From positions 1-38,928 of IMG/VR virus record IMGVR_UViG_3300033233_000975: 38,928 bases of DNA; one strand, given 5' to 3'. Origin of the DNA: a virus. This document shows, in pieces, positions 7,773-13,142 of the stretch. The position numbers were made by a program, and so were the translations under genes. The notes under the pieces are model-generated. The model made no database searches and had not been told where the DNA came from. It worked only from the letters and a program-made list of their open reading frames with translations. Numbering within the stretch: the first letter of the stretch is position 1; every line of letters starts with the position of its first letter.

Positions 7773-8308
7773 CGAAAAGGAACTATTTCTATCGCCTCAT
7801 CAGATTCATACGGTAAATCAAGAGCGTCAGGTTTATGATAATTATACATCGAAGTTGGCATGTTAACAATATACGCTTCATCAGTCCCAATATTCTTCCA
7901 TCCGTGATATAAATTTGGTGGAATAACTAATAATACAGGATTTCTTTCCGAAACTTTAAATTCATTAATAACACCATATGTTGGAGAATCTATTCTTCCA
8001 TCATAAACTACGATTGAAACAAGACCTTTAACAACAAATAATCTGTCTGTACTATTTTGATGTAACCCCCAAGCACGGATTCTACCTATTTGAGTTGTTG
8101 TTACATAAGTGTGAACAATAGGGTCAGTAATTTCATCCCAATCTGTTCTGGCAATCTCACATAATGTTCCATCCTCATGAGGAACAGGTCGAATAAATTT
8201 TACTTTAACACCATCAATAATGGTTTGACTTAAAATTTTACTTTTAGTCACCGCTGATTGTTTTTGAATTAATTTATCTAACCCAAATACATTTATTTTA
8301 TTTTCCAT
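7766..8308 (-). CDS. RmlC-like cupin, dTDP-sugar 3,5-epimerase family
   Basis: 180 aa, the usual length of RmlC. The central region GRIRAWGLHQNSTDRLFVV followed by VVYDGRIDSPTYG and IPPNLYHGWKN matches the RmlC cupin core: the catalytic-His strand, the D.R..S loop and the P...HG.....E motif. The usual catalytic HxH is changed to WGLHQ, so substrate or activity may differ. It sits directly upstream of the GT2 gene. It could be an epimerase of a deoxysugar or a related sugar isomerase. Confidence 0.75.
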   Translation of the reverse strand: MENKINVFGLDKLIQKQSAVTKSKILSQTIIDGVKVKFIRPVPHEDGTLCEIARTDWDEITDPIVHTYVTTTQIGRIRAWGLHQNSTDRLFVVKGLVSIVVYDGRIDSPTYGVINEFKVSERNPVLLVIPPNLYHGWKNIGTDEAYIVNMPTSMYNYHKPDALDLPYESDEAIEIVPFRW

Positions 8309-8358
8309 ATTATTTTTTTAAAAAAATAAACAATTTATGGTAAATATAAAGAAATAAA

Positions 8359-8631
8359 TTATTTTAACACCTGTACTTGTTCCATAATGTCAGTAACTTC
8401 TTCTCGATTCAAGTACCCAATAACATCATTTGTTACAGGTGTATCATAAGTTAAGTCACCATCTTTACCAAGAACCGCAATCTCAAACAAACCATTTTTA
8501 CCTCCATATGAATGTGTGTGACATACAACAGATACACCGTATCCATTTTCAAACACCATTCTACACTTAACACCAATTCTGTGCGAATCTTCTTTAATTT
8601 TTTCAAACTCTAAATCTTCAAATTTTTTCAT
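8359..8631 (-). CDS. Small conserved phage protein, function unknown
   Basis: 90 aa, compact alpha/beta composition, no membrane segment. It contains two His in VVCHTHSYGG and the sequence TNDVIGYLNREEV. Similar small proteins are common in large phages, but I cannot give a function. It precedes the 53-aa basic gene and uses the same leader style (ATG after an AT-rich ATAATAGTTATT). Confidence 0.55.
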   Translation of the reverse strand: MKKFEDLEFEKIKEDSHRIGVKCRMVFENGYGVSVVCHTHSYGGKNGLFEIAVLGKDGDLTYDTPVTNDVIGYLNREEVTDIMEQVQVLK

Positions 8632-8653
8632 AATAGTTATTTTTTTTAAATTA

Positions 8654-8815
8654 TTATCGGCAACTTCTTAACAATCCTTTTTTGTATGCAATATAATCTT
8701 TTTCATCTTTATATGGCCAAGCAATTAAGTAAGTATTTCTTTCACTTTTTGGATAGGTGTATAAATTATTTTTTAATTTTTTTTTAATCTTTCGTGGCAA
8801 TCTAAATTTTTTCAT
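8654..8815 (-). CDS. Small basic protein, 53 aa
   Basis: Starts MKKFRLPRKIKKKLKNN and continues with TYLIAWPYKDEKDYIAYKKG, ending at TAA 8654-8656. The N-terminal third is nearly all Lys/Arg, which suggests nucleic-acid binding. The start is preceded by the same AATAATAACTATT-like context as the neighbouring gene. Function unknown. Confidence 0.55.
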   Translation of the reverse strand: MKKFRLPRKIKKKLKNNLYTYPKSERNTYLIAWPYKDEKDYIAYKKGLLRSCR

Positions 8816-8848
8816 AATAGTTATTATTCATTATTTTGAAATTATTCA

Positions 8849-9475
8849 TTATTTTAATTCATCAAAATTAAATTTCTTAATTTCTTTAGAATAAAGTAAG
8901 AAAATATTTTTTACAGATGATAATTTATTTTTTAAATTACCGTCTTTATCCGCATATAATTTACCTTTAATTTCAACCCAATAATCAAATTCTTCTAAAT
9001 AAAAATCAGGATAGTATTTATGGTTTTTTAAATCAGTTCCAAGGTATTCAAAAAAATACTCACCATTATTTTTAATCCATTTAATATTTTCTTTATCACA
9101 TAAAATAGCAAATTCTTTTTCAGAATTAGAATCCATTTTATATCCTTTATAATATGATGAATATTTTTTAGTTGAGTTTTCTCTAAACCCTCCAGAACAC
9201 TTCAACCAACATTCGCTATGGTATTTATTGTTTCTTCGCCTGTAAGATATAATATTTTCACCACACTTTAAACATATTGTTATTGTCGGATTACTTTTTT
9301 TTAATTTGCCAATCTCAATGTTAGCCCTTTTAACTTTATCTGAGTTTTTTGCTGACAAAGATTTTTTTAACTTATCTTCATCACTCCATTCTCGACTATT
9401 TCTACAATGTAAAGAACAGTAAGATTTTAATCCTTTTTTCGGTTCAAATTCATTAGTACATTTTTTACATTTCAT
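8849..9475 (-). CDS. Free-standing homing-type endonuclease, Zn ribbons plus PD-(D/E)xK
   Basis: 208 aa. Two Cys pairs of a zinc ribbon (C3, C6, C20, C24) are followed by SREWSDEDKLKKSLSAK, a NUMOD-like DNA-binding segment, then a second C/H cluster (C68, C71, H86, C89, C93). The C-terminal half carries the nuclease core: E119/E121, YYPDFYL (D157) and VEIKG (E168, K170). This is the Vsr/EDxHD-like arrangement of mobile phage endonucleases. It lies right beside the tRNA cluster, a typical place for such elements. The DNA target is unknown. Confidence 0.75.
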   Translation of the reverse strand: MKCKKCTNEFEPKKGLKSYCSLHCRNSREWSDEDKLKKSLSAKNSDKVKRANIEIGKLKKSNPTITICLKCGENIISYRRRNNKYHSECWLKCSGGFRENSTKKYSSYYKGYKMDSNSEKEFAILCDKENIKWIKNNGEYFFEYLGTDLKNHKYYPDFYLEEFDYWVEIKGKLYADKDGNLKNKLSSVKNIFLLYSKEIKKFNFDELK

Positions 9476-9551
9476 ATATCATATAAATACATAGTCGAAC
9501 CCTAAAACTACCACTTATCACATAATTATTTTACTAATATGTTTATTTTTG

Positions 9552-9622
9552 CGGTCCATCCCGGTTATGCTCCGAGGGCTTGTCCGTGACAGGGACAAAT
9601 GTTACTATTACACCAATAGACC
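9552..9622 (-). tRNA. tRNA-Asp (anticodon GTC), atypical T loop
   Basis: Acceptor GGTCTAT/ATGGACC is fully paired, the D region GTGTAATAGTAACAT is typical for Asp, and the anticodon arm TGTCC-CTGTCAC-GGACA gives GTC. The T stem CTCGG/CCGGG forms, but its loop is AGCATAA instead of TTCNANN, which should weaken the elbow contact. CCA is not encoded. Confidence 0.75.
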
Positions 9623-9702
9623 AAGTTTATCAGTCTTTCCTGAACGTCACCTCTAACCCACAGGTATGAACCCGTATCGTAGTAAAGCTTGGTTGGCCAT
9701 AG
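9623..9702 (-). other. Spacer with a possible tRNA-like fold, CAT-containing loop
   Basis: On the minus strand ACCAAG and CTTGGT can close a fold of about 70 nt around a 5-bp hairpin, ACGGG-TTCATA-CCTGT. The loop contains CAT but has only six bases, and I cannot build normal D and T arms. It may be a decayed tRNA or an unrelated structured spacer between tRNA-Asp and tRNA-Glu. Confidence 0.2.
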
Positions 9703-9774
9703 TAGTCCCACCGGGAATCGAACCCGACTTTCCAGGATGAAAACCTGACGACCTAACCGATAGTCGATGGGACC
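9703..9774 (-). tRNA. tRNA-Glu (anticodon TTC)
   Basis: Acceptor GGTCCCA/TGGGACT, D arm GACT...GGTC, anticodon arm TCAGG-TTTTCAT-CCTGG (TTC) and T arm TCGGG-TTCGATT-CCCGG. All arms pair, with a few G-U pairs. CCA is not encoded. Confidence 0.92.
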
Positions 9775-9781
9775 AAAAATC

Positions 9782-9842
9782 AGGGTAGACACGGGCCTAG
9801 CTAGCCATCTTTCAGGAAAGGCCCTTACGAATATTCTACCCT
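9782..9842. other. Compact 61-nt structured element between tRNAs, strand unknown
   Basis: AGGGTAGA (9782-9789) pairs perfectly with TCTACCCT (9835-9842), and inside it GGGCC (9793-9797) pairs with GGCCC (9820-9824), with a further CTTTC/GAAAG hairpin. It is not a cloverleaf: no T arm or anticodon loop. It fills the space between tRNA-Glu and tRNA-Met and is co-transcribed with them. A processing signal, small ribozyme or degenerate tRNA are all possible. Confidence 0.45.
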
Positions 9843-9849
9843 TTTGTTG

Positions 9850-9922
9850 TTGCGGGAACAGGGCTCGAACCTGTAATCTCGGCTTATGAGACCGAGCGGA
9901 TGACCAATTTCCACATCCCGCG
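9850..9922 (-). tRNA. tRNA-Met (anticodon CAT), initiator-like C1-A72 end
   Basis: CGCGGGA pairs with TCCCGCA over six base pairs and leaves a C1-A72 mismatch, followed by A73. The anticodon arm TCGGT-CTCATAA-GCCGA gives CAT, the T arm is ACAGG-TTCGAGC-CCTGT. The C1-A72 mismatch is the mark of bacterial initiator tRNA, but the three G-C pairs of the initiator anticodon stem are absent and the D arm (TGGAAATTGGTCATCC) looks elongator-like. Initiator, elongator or Ile2 identity is unresolved. Confidence 0.88.
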
Positions 9923-9927
9923 ATATG

Positions 9928-10001
9928 TAGTTAATATTGGACTCGAACCAATGACCTATTCCGTATCAGGGAATTGCTCTAACCAACTGAGCTAATTAAC
10001 T
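9928..10001 (-). tRNA. tRNA-Ile (anticodon GAT)
   Basis: Acceptor AGTTAAT/ATTAACT, D arm GCTC..GAGC, anticodon arm ATTCC-CTGATAC-GGAAT (GAT), T arm ATTGG-TTCGAGT-CCAAT. Canonical cloverleaf. CCA is not encoded. Confidence 0.95.
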
Positions 10002-10013
10002 ATATTTTTTTTG

Positions 10014-10087
10014 GGTAACTAATGGGAATTGAACCCATGGCACAAGGTACCACAAACCTTTGCTCTACCAACTGAGCTATAGTCACC
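10014..10087 (-). tRNA. tRNA-His (anticodon GTG)
   Basis: Acceptor GTGACTA/TAGTTAC with an extra G at -1 facing C73, the histidine identity feature. Anticodon arm AAGGT-TTGTGGT-ACCTT (GTG) and T arm ATGGG-TTCAATT-CCCAT. The 5' end includes G-1 at 10087. Confidence 0.95.
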
Positions 10088-10286
10088 ATTTATTTGTAGT
10101 TAAGTAGCTGACACACACTCTCGTTTCACCATCTTATGTCAACAGGTTAATGCACTTTACGAGTTTCCCGTTTCTTACCACCACAATATTTTAATTTCAA
10201 TGAACTTCTTCTTTCTTCACGGGAGTAGGACACCAACCTCTTACTTCCTACCCCGTTGTTTCTCTTACAAATCTATGAATTTTATT
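10088..10286 (-). other. About 190-nt leader or structured spacer upstream of tRNA-His
   Basis: No gene is visible. On the minus strand a TAGATTTG box at 10270-10277 could start a transcript that runs into the tRNA cluster. Just downstream GGGGTAGGA and TCCTACTCC form a 9-bp hairpin (about 10224-10257 on the plus strand). The composition is less AT-rich than the flanks. It may be a tRNA-operon leader or a further small RNA. Confidence 0.4.
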
Positions 10287-10487
10287 TCAATCTGCCAAAT
10301 AAACTTTAATATTTTCTTTATTTAATGTCCATTTTCTGAATTTATTGGACATACCGTTTAAGTAATCTGTATCCAAAGAATCTTTTATAAAATCAATTAG
10401 AACTTCTTTTTGAATATTTTTGTCTGTAATTTTGAGTTCTTTCATTCTATTAAGAACACCATCAGGTATGTTAATTGTTATTTCCAT
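10287..10487 (-). CDS. Small unknown protein, 66 aa
   Basis: Starts MEITINIPDGVLNRMKEL. A longer reading with an ATG at 10526 is possible but would run through the promoter: TTTG (10520-10523), 20 nt and TATCTTTG (10492-10499) end just before the ATG at 10487, so the later start is right. The N-terminal beta strand followed by helices (EITINIPDGVLNRM) resembles ribbon-helix-helix-type regulators, but this is weak. It separates the two tRNA groups. Confidence 0.6.
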   Translation of the reverse strand: MEITINIPDGVLNRMKELKITDKNIQKEVLIDFIKDSLDTDYLNGMSNKFRKWTLNKENIKVYLAD

Positions 10488-10491
10488 ATCA

Positions 10492-10523
10492 CAAAGATAT
10501 GTAATCACTTTTGATTTGCCAAA
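10492..10523 (-). promoter_or_regulatory. Promoter that fixes the start of the 66-aa gene
   Basis: TTTG (10520-10523), 20-nt spacer, TATCTTTG (10492-10499) on the minus strand, 4 nt before ATG 10487. It predicts a leaderless or nearly leaderless mRNA and may also feed the downstream tRNAs. Confidence 0.7.
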
Positions 10524-10553
10524 CAATTTGTAAAATATTTTTTATTTTTTTTG

Positions 10554-10627
10554 TACCTCCAACAGGACTCGAACCTGTAAAATTCATTTTCTAAGAATGA
10601 CTCGTATACCAATTCCGACATAGAGGC
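10554..10627 (-). tRNA. tRNA-Leu (anticodon TAG), short variable region
   Basis: Acceptor GCCTCTA/TGGAGGT, anticodon arm TCATT-CTTAGAA-AATGA (TAG), T arm ACAGG-TTCGAGT-CCTGT. The D arm TGTCGGAATTGGTATACGAG looks Leu-like, but the variable region is only about five bases instead of the usual long class II arm. Confidence 0.88.
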
Positions 10628-10636
10628 GTTTTATTG

Positions 10637-10707
10637 AGGTCCCGATTGGATTTGAACCAACGTAAACGGTTTTGCAGACCGCCTCCTAACCACTCGGACA
10701 CAGGACC
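10637..10707 (-). tRNA. tRNA-Cys (anticodon GCA)
   Basis: Acceptor GGTCCTG/CGGGACC, D arm TCC..GGA, anticodon arm GCGGT-CTGCAAA-ACCGT (GCA), T arm GTTGG-TTCAAAT-CCAAT, discriminator T as usual for Cys. Confidence 0.94.
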
Positions 10708-10722
10708 ATTTTTAATTGTTTG

Positions 10723-10795
10723 CACTCCAGGAAGGTCTCGAACCTCCGACACCCAGATTTGGAATCTGGTGCTCTACCAACTGAGCTACTGAAGC
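10723..10795 (-). tRNA. tRNA-Trp (anticodon CCA)
   Basis: Acceptor GCTTCAG/CTGGAGT, D arm GCTC..GAGC, anticodon arm CCAGA-TTCCAAA-TCTGG (CCA), T arm GGAGG-TTCGAGA-CCTTC, discriminator G as expected for Trp. Confidence 0.94.
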
Positions 10796-10817
10796 GTATT
10801 GGGTGAATGGTGGGTAT

Positions 10818-10847
10818 AAAAAAACCCTAACTGTTTTGAGTTAGGGT
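10818..10847 (-). terminator. Terminator upstream of the second tRNA group
   Basis: ACCCTAACT (10824-10832) pairs with AGTTAGGGT (10839-10847), with a T run on the minus strand. It ends the transcript that carries the 36-aa reading frame at 10883-10993. Confidence 0.8.
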
Positions 10848-10882
10848 CTTATATTTCTTTTATATATTTAAGTTAATCTTTA

Positions 10883-10993
10883 TCAACTCATAAACGAAAA
10901 TGCCCTAATATGCGACTTAAGCGTACGATACACGTTAAACGACCACTGAATGCTCGGGTTACAAATGTTCATATGTCTATTAGTTGTTTTCAT
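10883..10993 (-). CDS. Possible 36-aa peptide, or small RNA
   Basis: A reading frame MKTTNRHMNICNPSIQW..., ending FSFMS, lies in a short unit with its own -7 box (TATATTTG, near 11040) and terminator (10818-10847). The transcript would be about 200 nt. The peptide has no recognisable motif; the unit could equally be a small noncoding RNA. Confidence 0.4.
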   Translation of the reverse strand: MKTTNRHMNICNPSIQWSFNVYRTLKSHIRAFSFMS

Positions 10994-11076
10994 TTTGTTA
11001 TAAATATATCGTTGTTTCTAAAAATTTAATTCTTTTACAAATATATGTAGTTTTTTTTAATTAACAAGTGTTTTTA

Positions 11077-11571
11077 TTATTTAACTTCAAACGCATAAAA
11101 CAATATACGTTTTTTCTTGGTTGAATCTTCATAGTTACCAATCACAACACCATCTTTAATTGTGAAAGCGTGACGACTAACTAACATAAAAAATGTCCCA
11201 ACAGGGTTTTGTTTTGTAAAAGTACCAACAGTCATTTTACGGTTAACCTTTTCACCCTTTACGTTAACGGTATATTCTAATGTGCGTCTATTGTAATTGT
11301 TTAATTTACCAACACATTTAACTTTTTTGTAATTTATTTGAGTTCTATTCTCCGCAAGTTTGGTCATTTTATTTACAGTACCATAAGTTCCTTGACGGTT
11401 ATTACGACCAAAGTTATCTCTAACGTATCCGTGAGCATAATTGTAAGACACATCAAAACAAGATGCGAATGCTCTTACAACACAATCATTTTTTTCATTT
11501 TTCGCAATTTGGGATTCTTCATAACCTTTAATCGCTTTTTCTGTATTACAATATGGTAGTGAGTCTTTCAT
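11077..11571 (-). CDS. Papain-fold-like cysteine peptidase candidate
   Basis: 164 aa from MKDSLPY. A longer start at 11586 would begin inside the -7 box TATCTTTA (11576-11583), so 11571 is preferred. NDCVVRAFASCF (Cys30) has the Asn-Asp-Cys helix start of papain-like peptidases, and VSRHAFTIKDG (His134) with a following Asp/Asn (Asp140 or Asn146) completes a plausible Cys-His-Asp triad. Such NDC...GH proteins are widespread and poorly studied in phages. Substrate unknown; processing of phage or host proteins is possible. Confidence 0.6.
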   Translation of the reverse strand: MKDSLPYCNTEKAIKGYEESQIAKNEKNDCVVRAFASCFDVSYNYAHGYVRDNFGRNNRQGTYGTVNKMTKLAENRTQINYKKVKCVGKLNNYNRRTLEYTVNVKGEKVNRKMTVGTFTKQNPVGTFFMLVSRHAFTIKDGVVIGNYEDSTKKKRILFYAFEVK

Positions 11572-11654
11572 ATTGTAAAGATACAAAAAATTTTGTAATC
11601 GGAGTCTACTTTTGCAAAAAATATTAAACTAATAAATTAAAATTTTTATCTTTT

Positions 11655-11694
11655 AACCCAAAACCATGTGTCCTACCATTAGACCAAAAGACTG
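11655..11694 (-). pseudogene. 5'-half remnant of a tRNA-Gln
   Basis: On the minus strand AGTCTTTTGGTCTAATGGTA, continuing GGACACATGGTTTTGGG, has the acceptor 5' strand, the D arm (GTC...GAC around TAATGGTAG) and an anticodon-loop sequence TTTTGGG with TTG. The 3' half, including the other anticodon strand and the T arm, is missing and replaced by AT-rich sequence. Either a decayed tRNA or a trace of recombination at an anticodon loop. Confidence 0.4.
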
Positions 11695-11750
11695 TTTTAC
11701 TATTTTTTTGATATTTATAGTCTGGCATAAACCTTTAATCAACATTAAAA

Positions 11751-11915
11751 ATGACTAAAGAACAAATCCAAGGTATCGTTAGACACGCACTTACTTTTGT
11801 AGGTGGTATCCTGATTATGAAAGGTCTTGCAACTGATTCATCAGTACAAGAACTTATCGGAGCAACGGTTACACTTGTAGGTGGTGTGTGGTCAATTATT
11901 TCTAAAAAGAAATAG
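11751..11915 (+). CDS. Small two-helix holin candidate (Pam3-gp28-like)
   Basis: 54 aa: MTKEQIQGIVRHALTFVGG, a first hydrophobic helix ending LIMKGLA, a short polar turn, then LIGATVTLVGGVWSIIS and a KKK tail. Length, the opening helix with RH and the two glycine-rich hydrophobic helices match the small putative holin family known from cyanophage Pam3 (recalled from annotation, not checked). It is on the opposite strand to its neighbours, alone, and followed by a strong terminator. Confidence 0.65.
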   Translation: MTKEQIQGIVRHALTFVGGILIMKGLATDSSVQELIGATVTLVGGVWSIISKKK

Positions 11916-11936
11916 TTGATAAATACCAAATCAAAG

Positions 11937-11966
11937 AAAAAAGGGGGAATTATCCCCCTTTTTTTG
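11937..11966. terminator. Bidirectional terminator
   Basis: AAGGGGGA (11941-11948), ATTA, TCCCCCTT (11953-11960), with T runs in both directions. It lies between the convergent holin candidate and the archaemetzincin gene. Confidence 0.8.
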
Positions 11967-11990
11967 TTTATTGATGTAAAAAAATTATCA

Positions 11991-12698
11991 CTAATTAATT
12001 TTTAATTTACACTCATTACAGAACTCTTTAGTGTCTAAACCGTGAGATTTCATGATACAAGATTGGTTATTACAGTGAGATAACCCAAAGTTATGTCCTA
12101 ATTCGTGTACCGCAGTATGAACTAAACTAGTATTATTATAGTGATTGTTGTTTCTCATTTCTTTAGTACTGATAACAGAACCGTCACAATTAATTCTTGC
12201 GTGTCCACTAATCAAATCATTAGAATTTTCATTACATAATGGTTCGTCAGTAACATACATATTCATATTTGATTTACCAACAGATAATGTTAATACTTTG
12301 TACGCTAATAATACGTTAGTGTTATTGTCATAGTAAAAATCATCTGACTCAACACTTTCAGAGATGACACAACGGATACCGTAGAAGTTTTCAACGCCTT
12401 CTTTGATTGTATAAAGGTCACTTTGAGTATATTTACCAAAACCGTGGATGTTAATTACTCGGTCAGAACTAACTTCAGTTGAAGATGGTTGTTCTGAATC
12501 AGTAATTTTAACCTCTTCTTCTTTTGAATAGTTCTTGTCATAACCGTAAACTTTGTCAAGTCTTTTTGCCTCAGACTCCAAAGAACCCATTACTTTGTCA
12601 TAACTATAGTCGTATTTTTCCAAATACTCATTGGTTCCTCCGATAACAAAAACCATCAAACCAATATAAACGATGTCTTTAAGTGCTGAATATTTCAT
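11991..12698 (-). CDS. Archaemetzincin-type metalloprotease (M54-like), membrane-anchored
   Basis: 235 aa. A hydrophobic N-terminal segment (about 8-22) acts as signal anchor; a polar, acidic region follows. The C-terminus carries HELGHNFGLSH (H198, E199, H202, H208), directly followed by C209-x4-C214-I-M216 and a final CNEC (C227, C230). HExxHxxGxxHCx4CxM...CxxC is the archaemetzincin signature: catalytic zinc plus a four-Cys structural zinc. The gap to the last CxxC is 10 residues, shorter than usual. The start codon lies 4 nt after the -7 box TACATTTG. A secreted or envelope protease is likely; the substrate is unknown. Confidence 0.85.
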   Translation of the reverse strand: MKYSALKDIVYIGLMVFVIGGTNEYLEKYDYSYDKVMGSLESEAKRLDKVYGYDKNYSKEEEVKITDSEQPSSTEVSSDRVINIHGFGKYTQSDLYTIKEGVENFYGIRCVISESVESDDFYYDNNTNVLLAYKVLTLSVGKSNMNMYVTDEPLCNENSNDLISGHARINCDGSVISTKEMRNNNHYNNTSLVHTAVHELGHNFGLSHCNNQSCIMKSHGLDTKEFCNECKLKIN

Positions 12699-12702
12699 AC
12701 CA

Positions 12703-12710
12703 CAAATGTA
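12703..12710 (-). promoter_or_regulatory. -7 box (TACATTTG) of the archaemetzincin gene
   Basis: TACATTTG fits TAnnTTTG and ends 4 nt before ATG 12698, implying a leaderless mRNA. I see no clear TTTG at the right distance upstream. Confidence 0.5.
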
Positions 12711-12737
12711 CTATTTTTTTTTTAATCTACAAAAAAA

Positions 12738-12989
12738 TTATTCATTTTTTAAATCGTCAATCATCATTTTTTTTAAAATTGATGGATTATTTTTCCACTC
12801 TTTCCAAGTTTCAAAATCTTTCAATCTTTCTAAGGTTTGTTCGGGTATAAGTAAAAACCCTTCAGGTGTTATACCATCATATTTATGAAAATGTGAATTT
12901 TCTATTTTTTCCGTAATCATTTGACAAAATAGTTCGCTATTAACAAACTCGTTGTGTTCTTGTTCTAAGATATTGTCATGTCTTCCCAT
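12738..12989 (-). CDS. Unknown 83-aa protein
   Basis: Soluble, charged, mostly helical (ILEQEHNEFVNSELFCQMI, then TPEGFLLIPEQTLERL). It recalls small conserved phage proteins of DUF type but I cannot place it. It lies just downstream of tRNA-Arg on the same strand and probably shares its transcript. Confidence 0.5.
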   Translation of the reverse strand: MGRHDNILEQEHNEFVNSELFCQMITEKIENSHFHKYDGITPEGFLLIPEQTLERLKDFETWKEWKNNPSILKKMMIDDLKNE

Positions 12990-13003
12990 ATAATAAATTT
13001 TAG

Positions 13004-13077
13004 TGACCTCGACTGGATTCGAACCAGTAACCTACACATTAGAAGTGTGTTGCTCTATCCAATTGAGCTACGAAGCC
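13004..13077 (-). tRNA. tRNA-Arg (anticodon TCT)
   Basis: Acceptor GGCTTCG/CGAGGTC, D arm GCTC..GAGC, anticodon arm ACACA-CTTCTAA-TGTGT (TCT), T arm ACTGG-TTCGAAT-CCAGT. It reads AGA, an abundant codon in AT-rich phage genes. It stands apart from the other tRNAs, between protein genes. Confidence 0.95.
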
Positions 13078-13142
13078 GTAAGTTAAATCTTTTTAATTTA
13101 TAGTATAAAGATAATATAAATTACAAAATAGTCAAAAAGGGA

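Noticed and set aside
9565-9792. 75-codon minus-strand frame
   Set aside because: It crosses tRNA-Glu and most of tRNA-Asp.
11735-11929. 64-codon minus-strand frame
   Set aside because: Antisense of the two-helix holin candidate.
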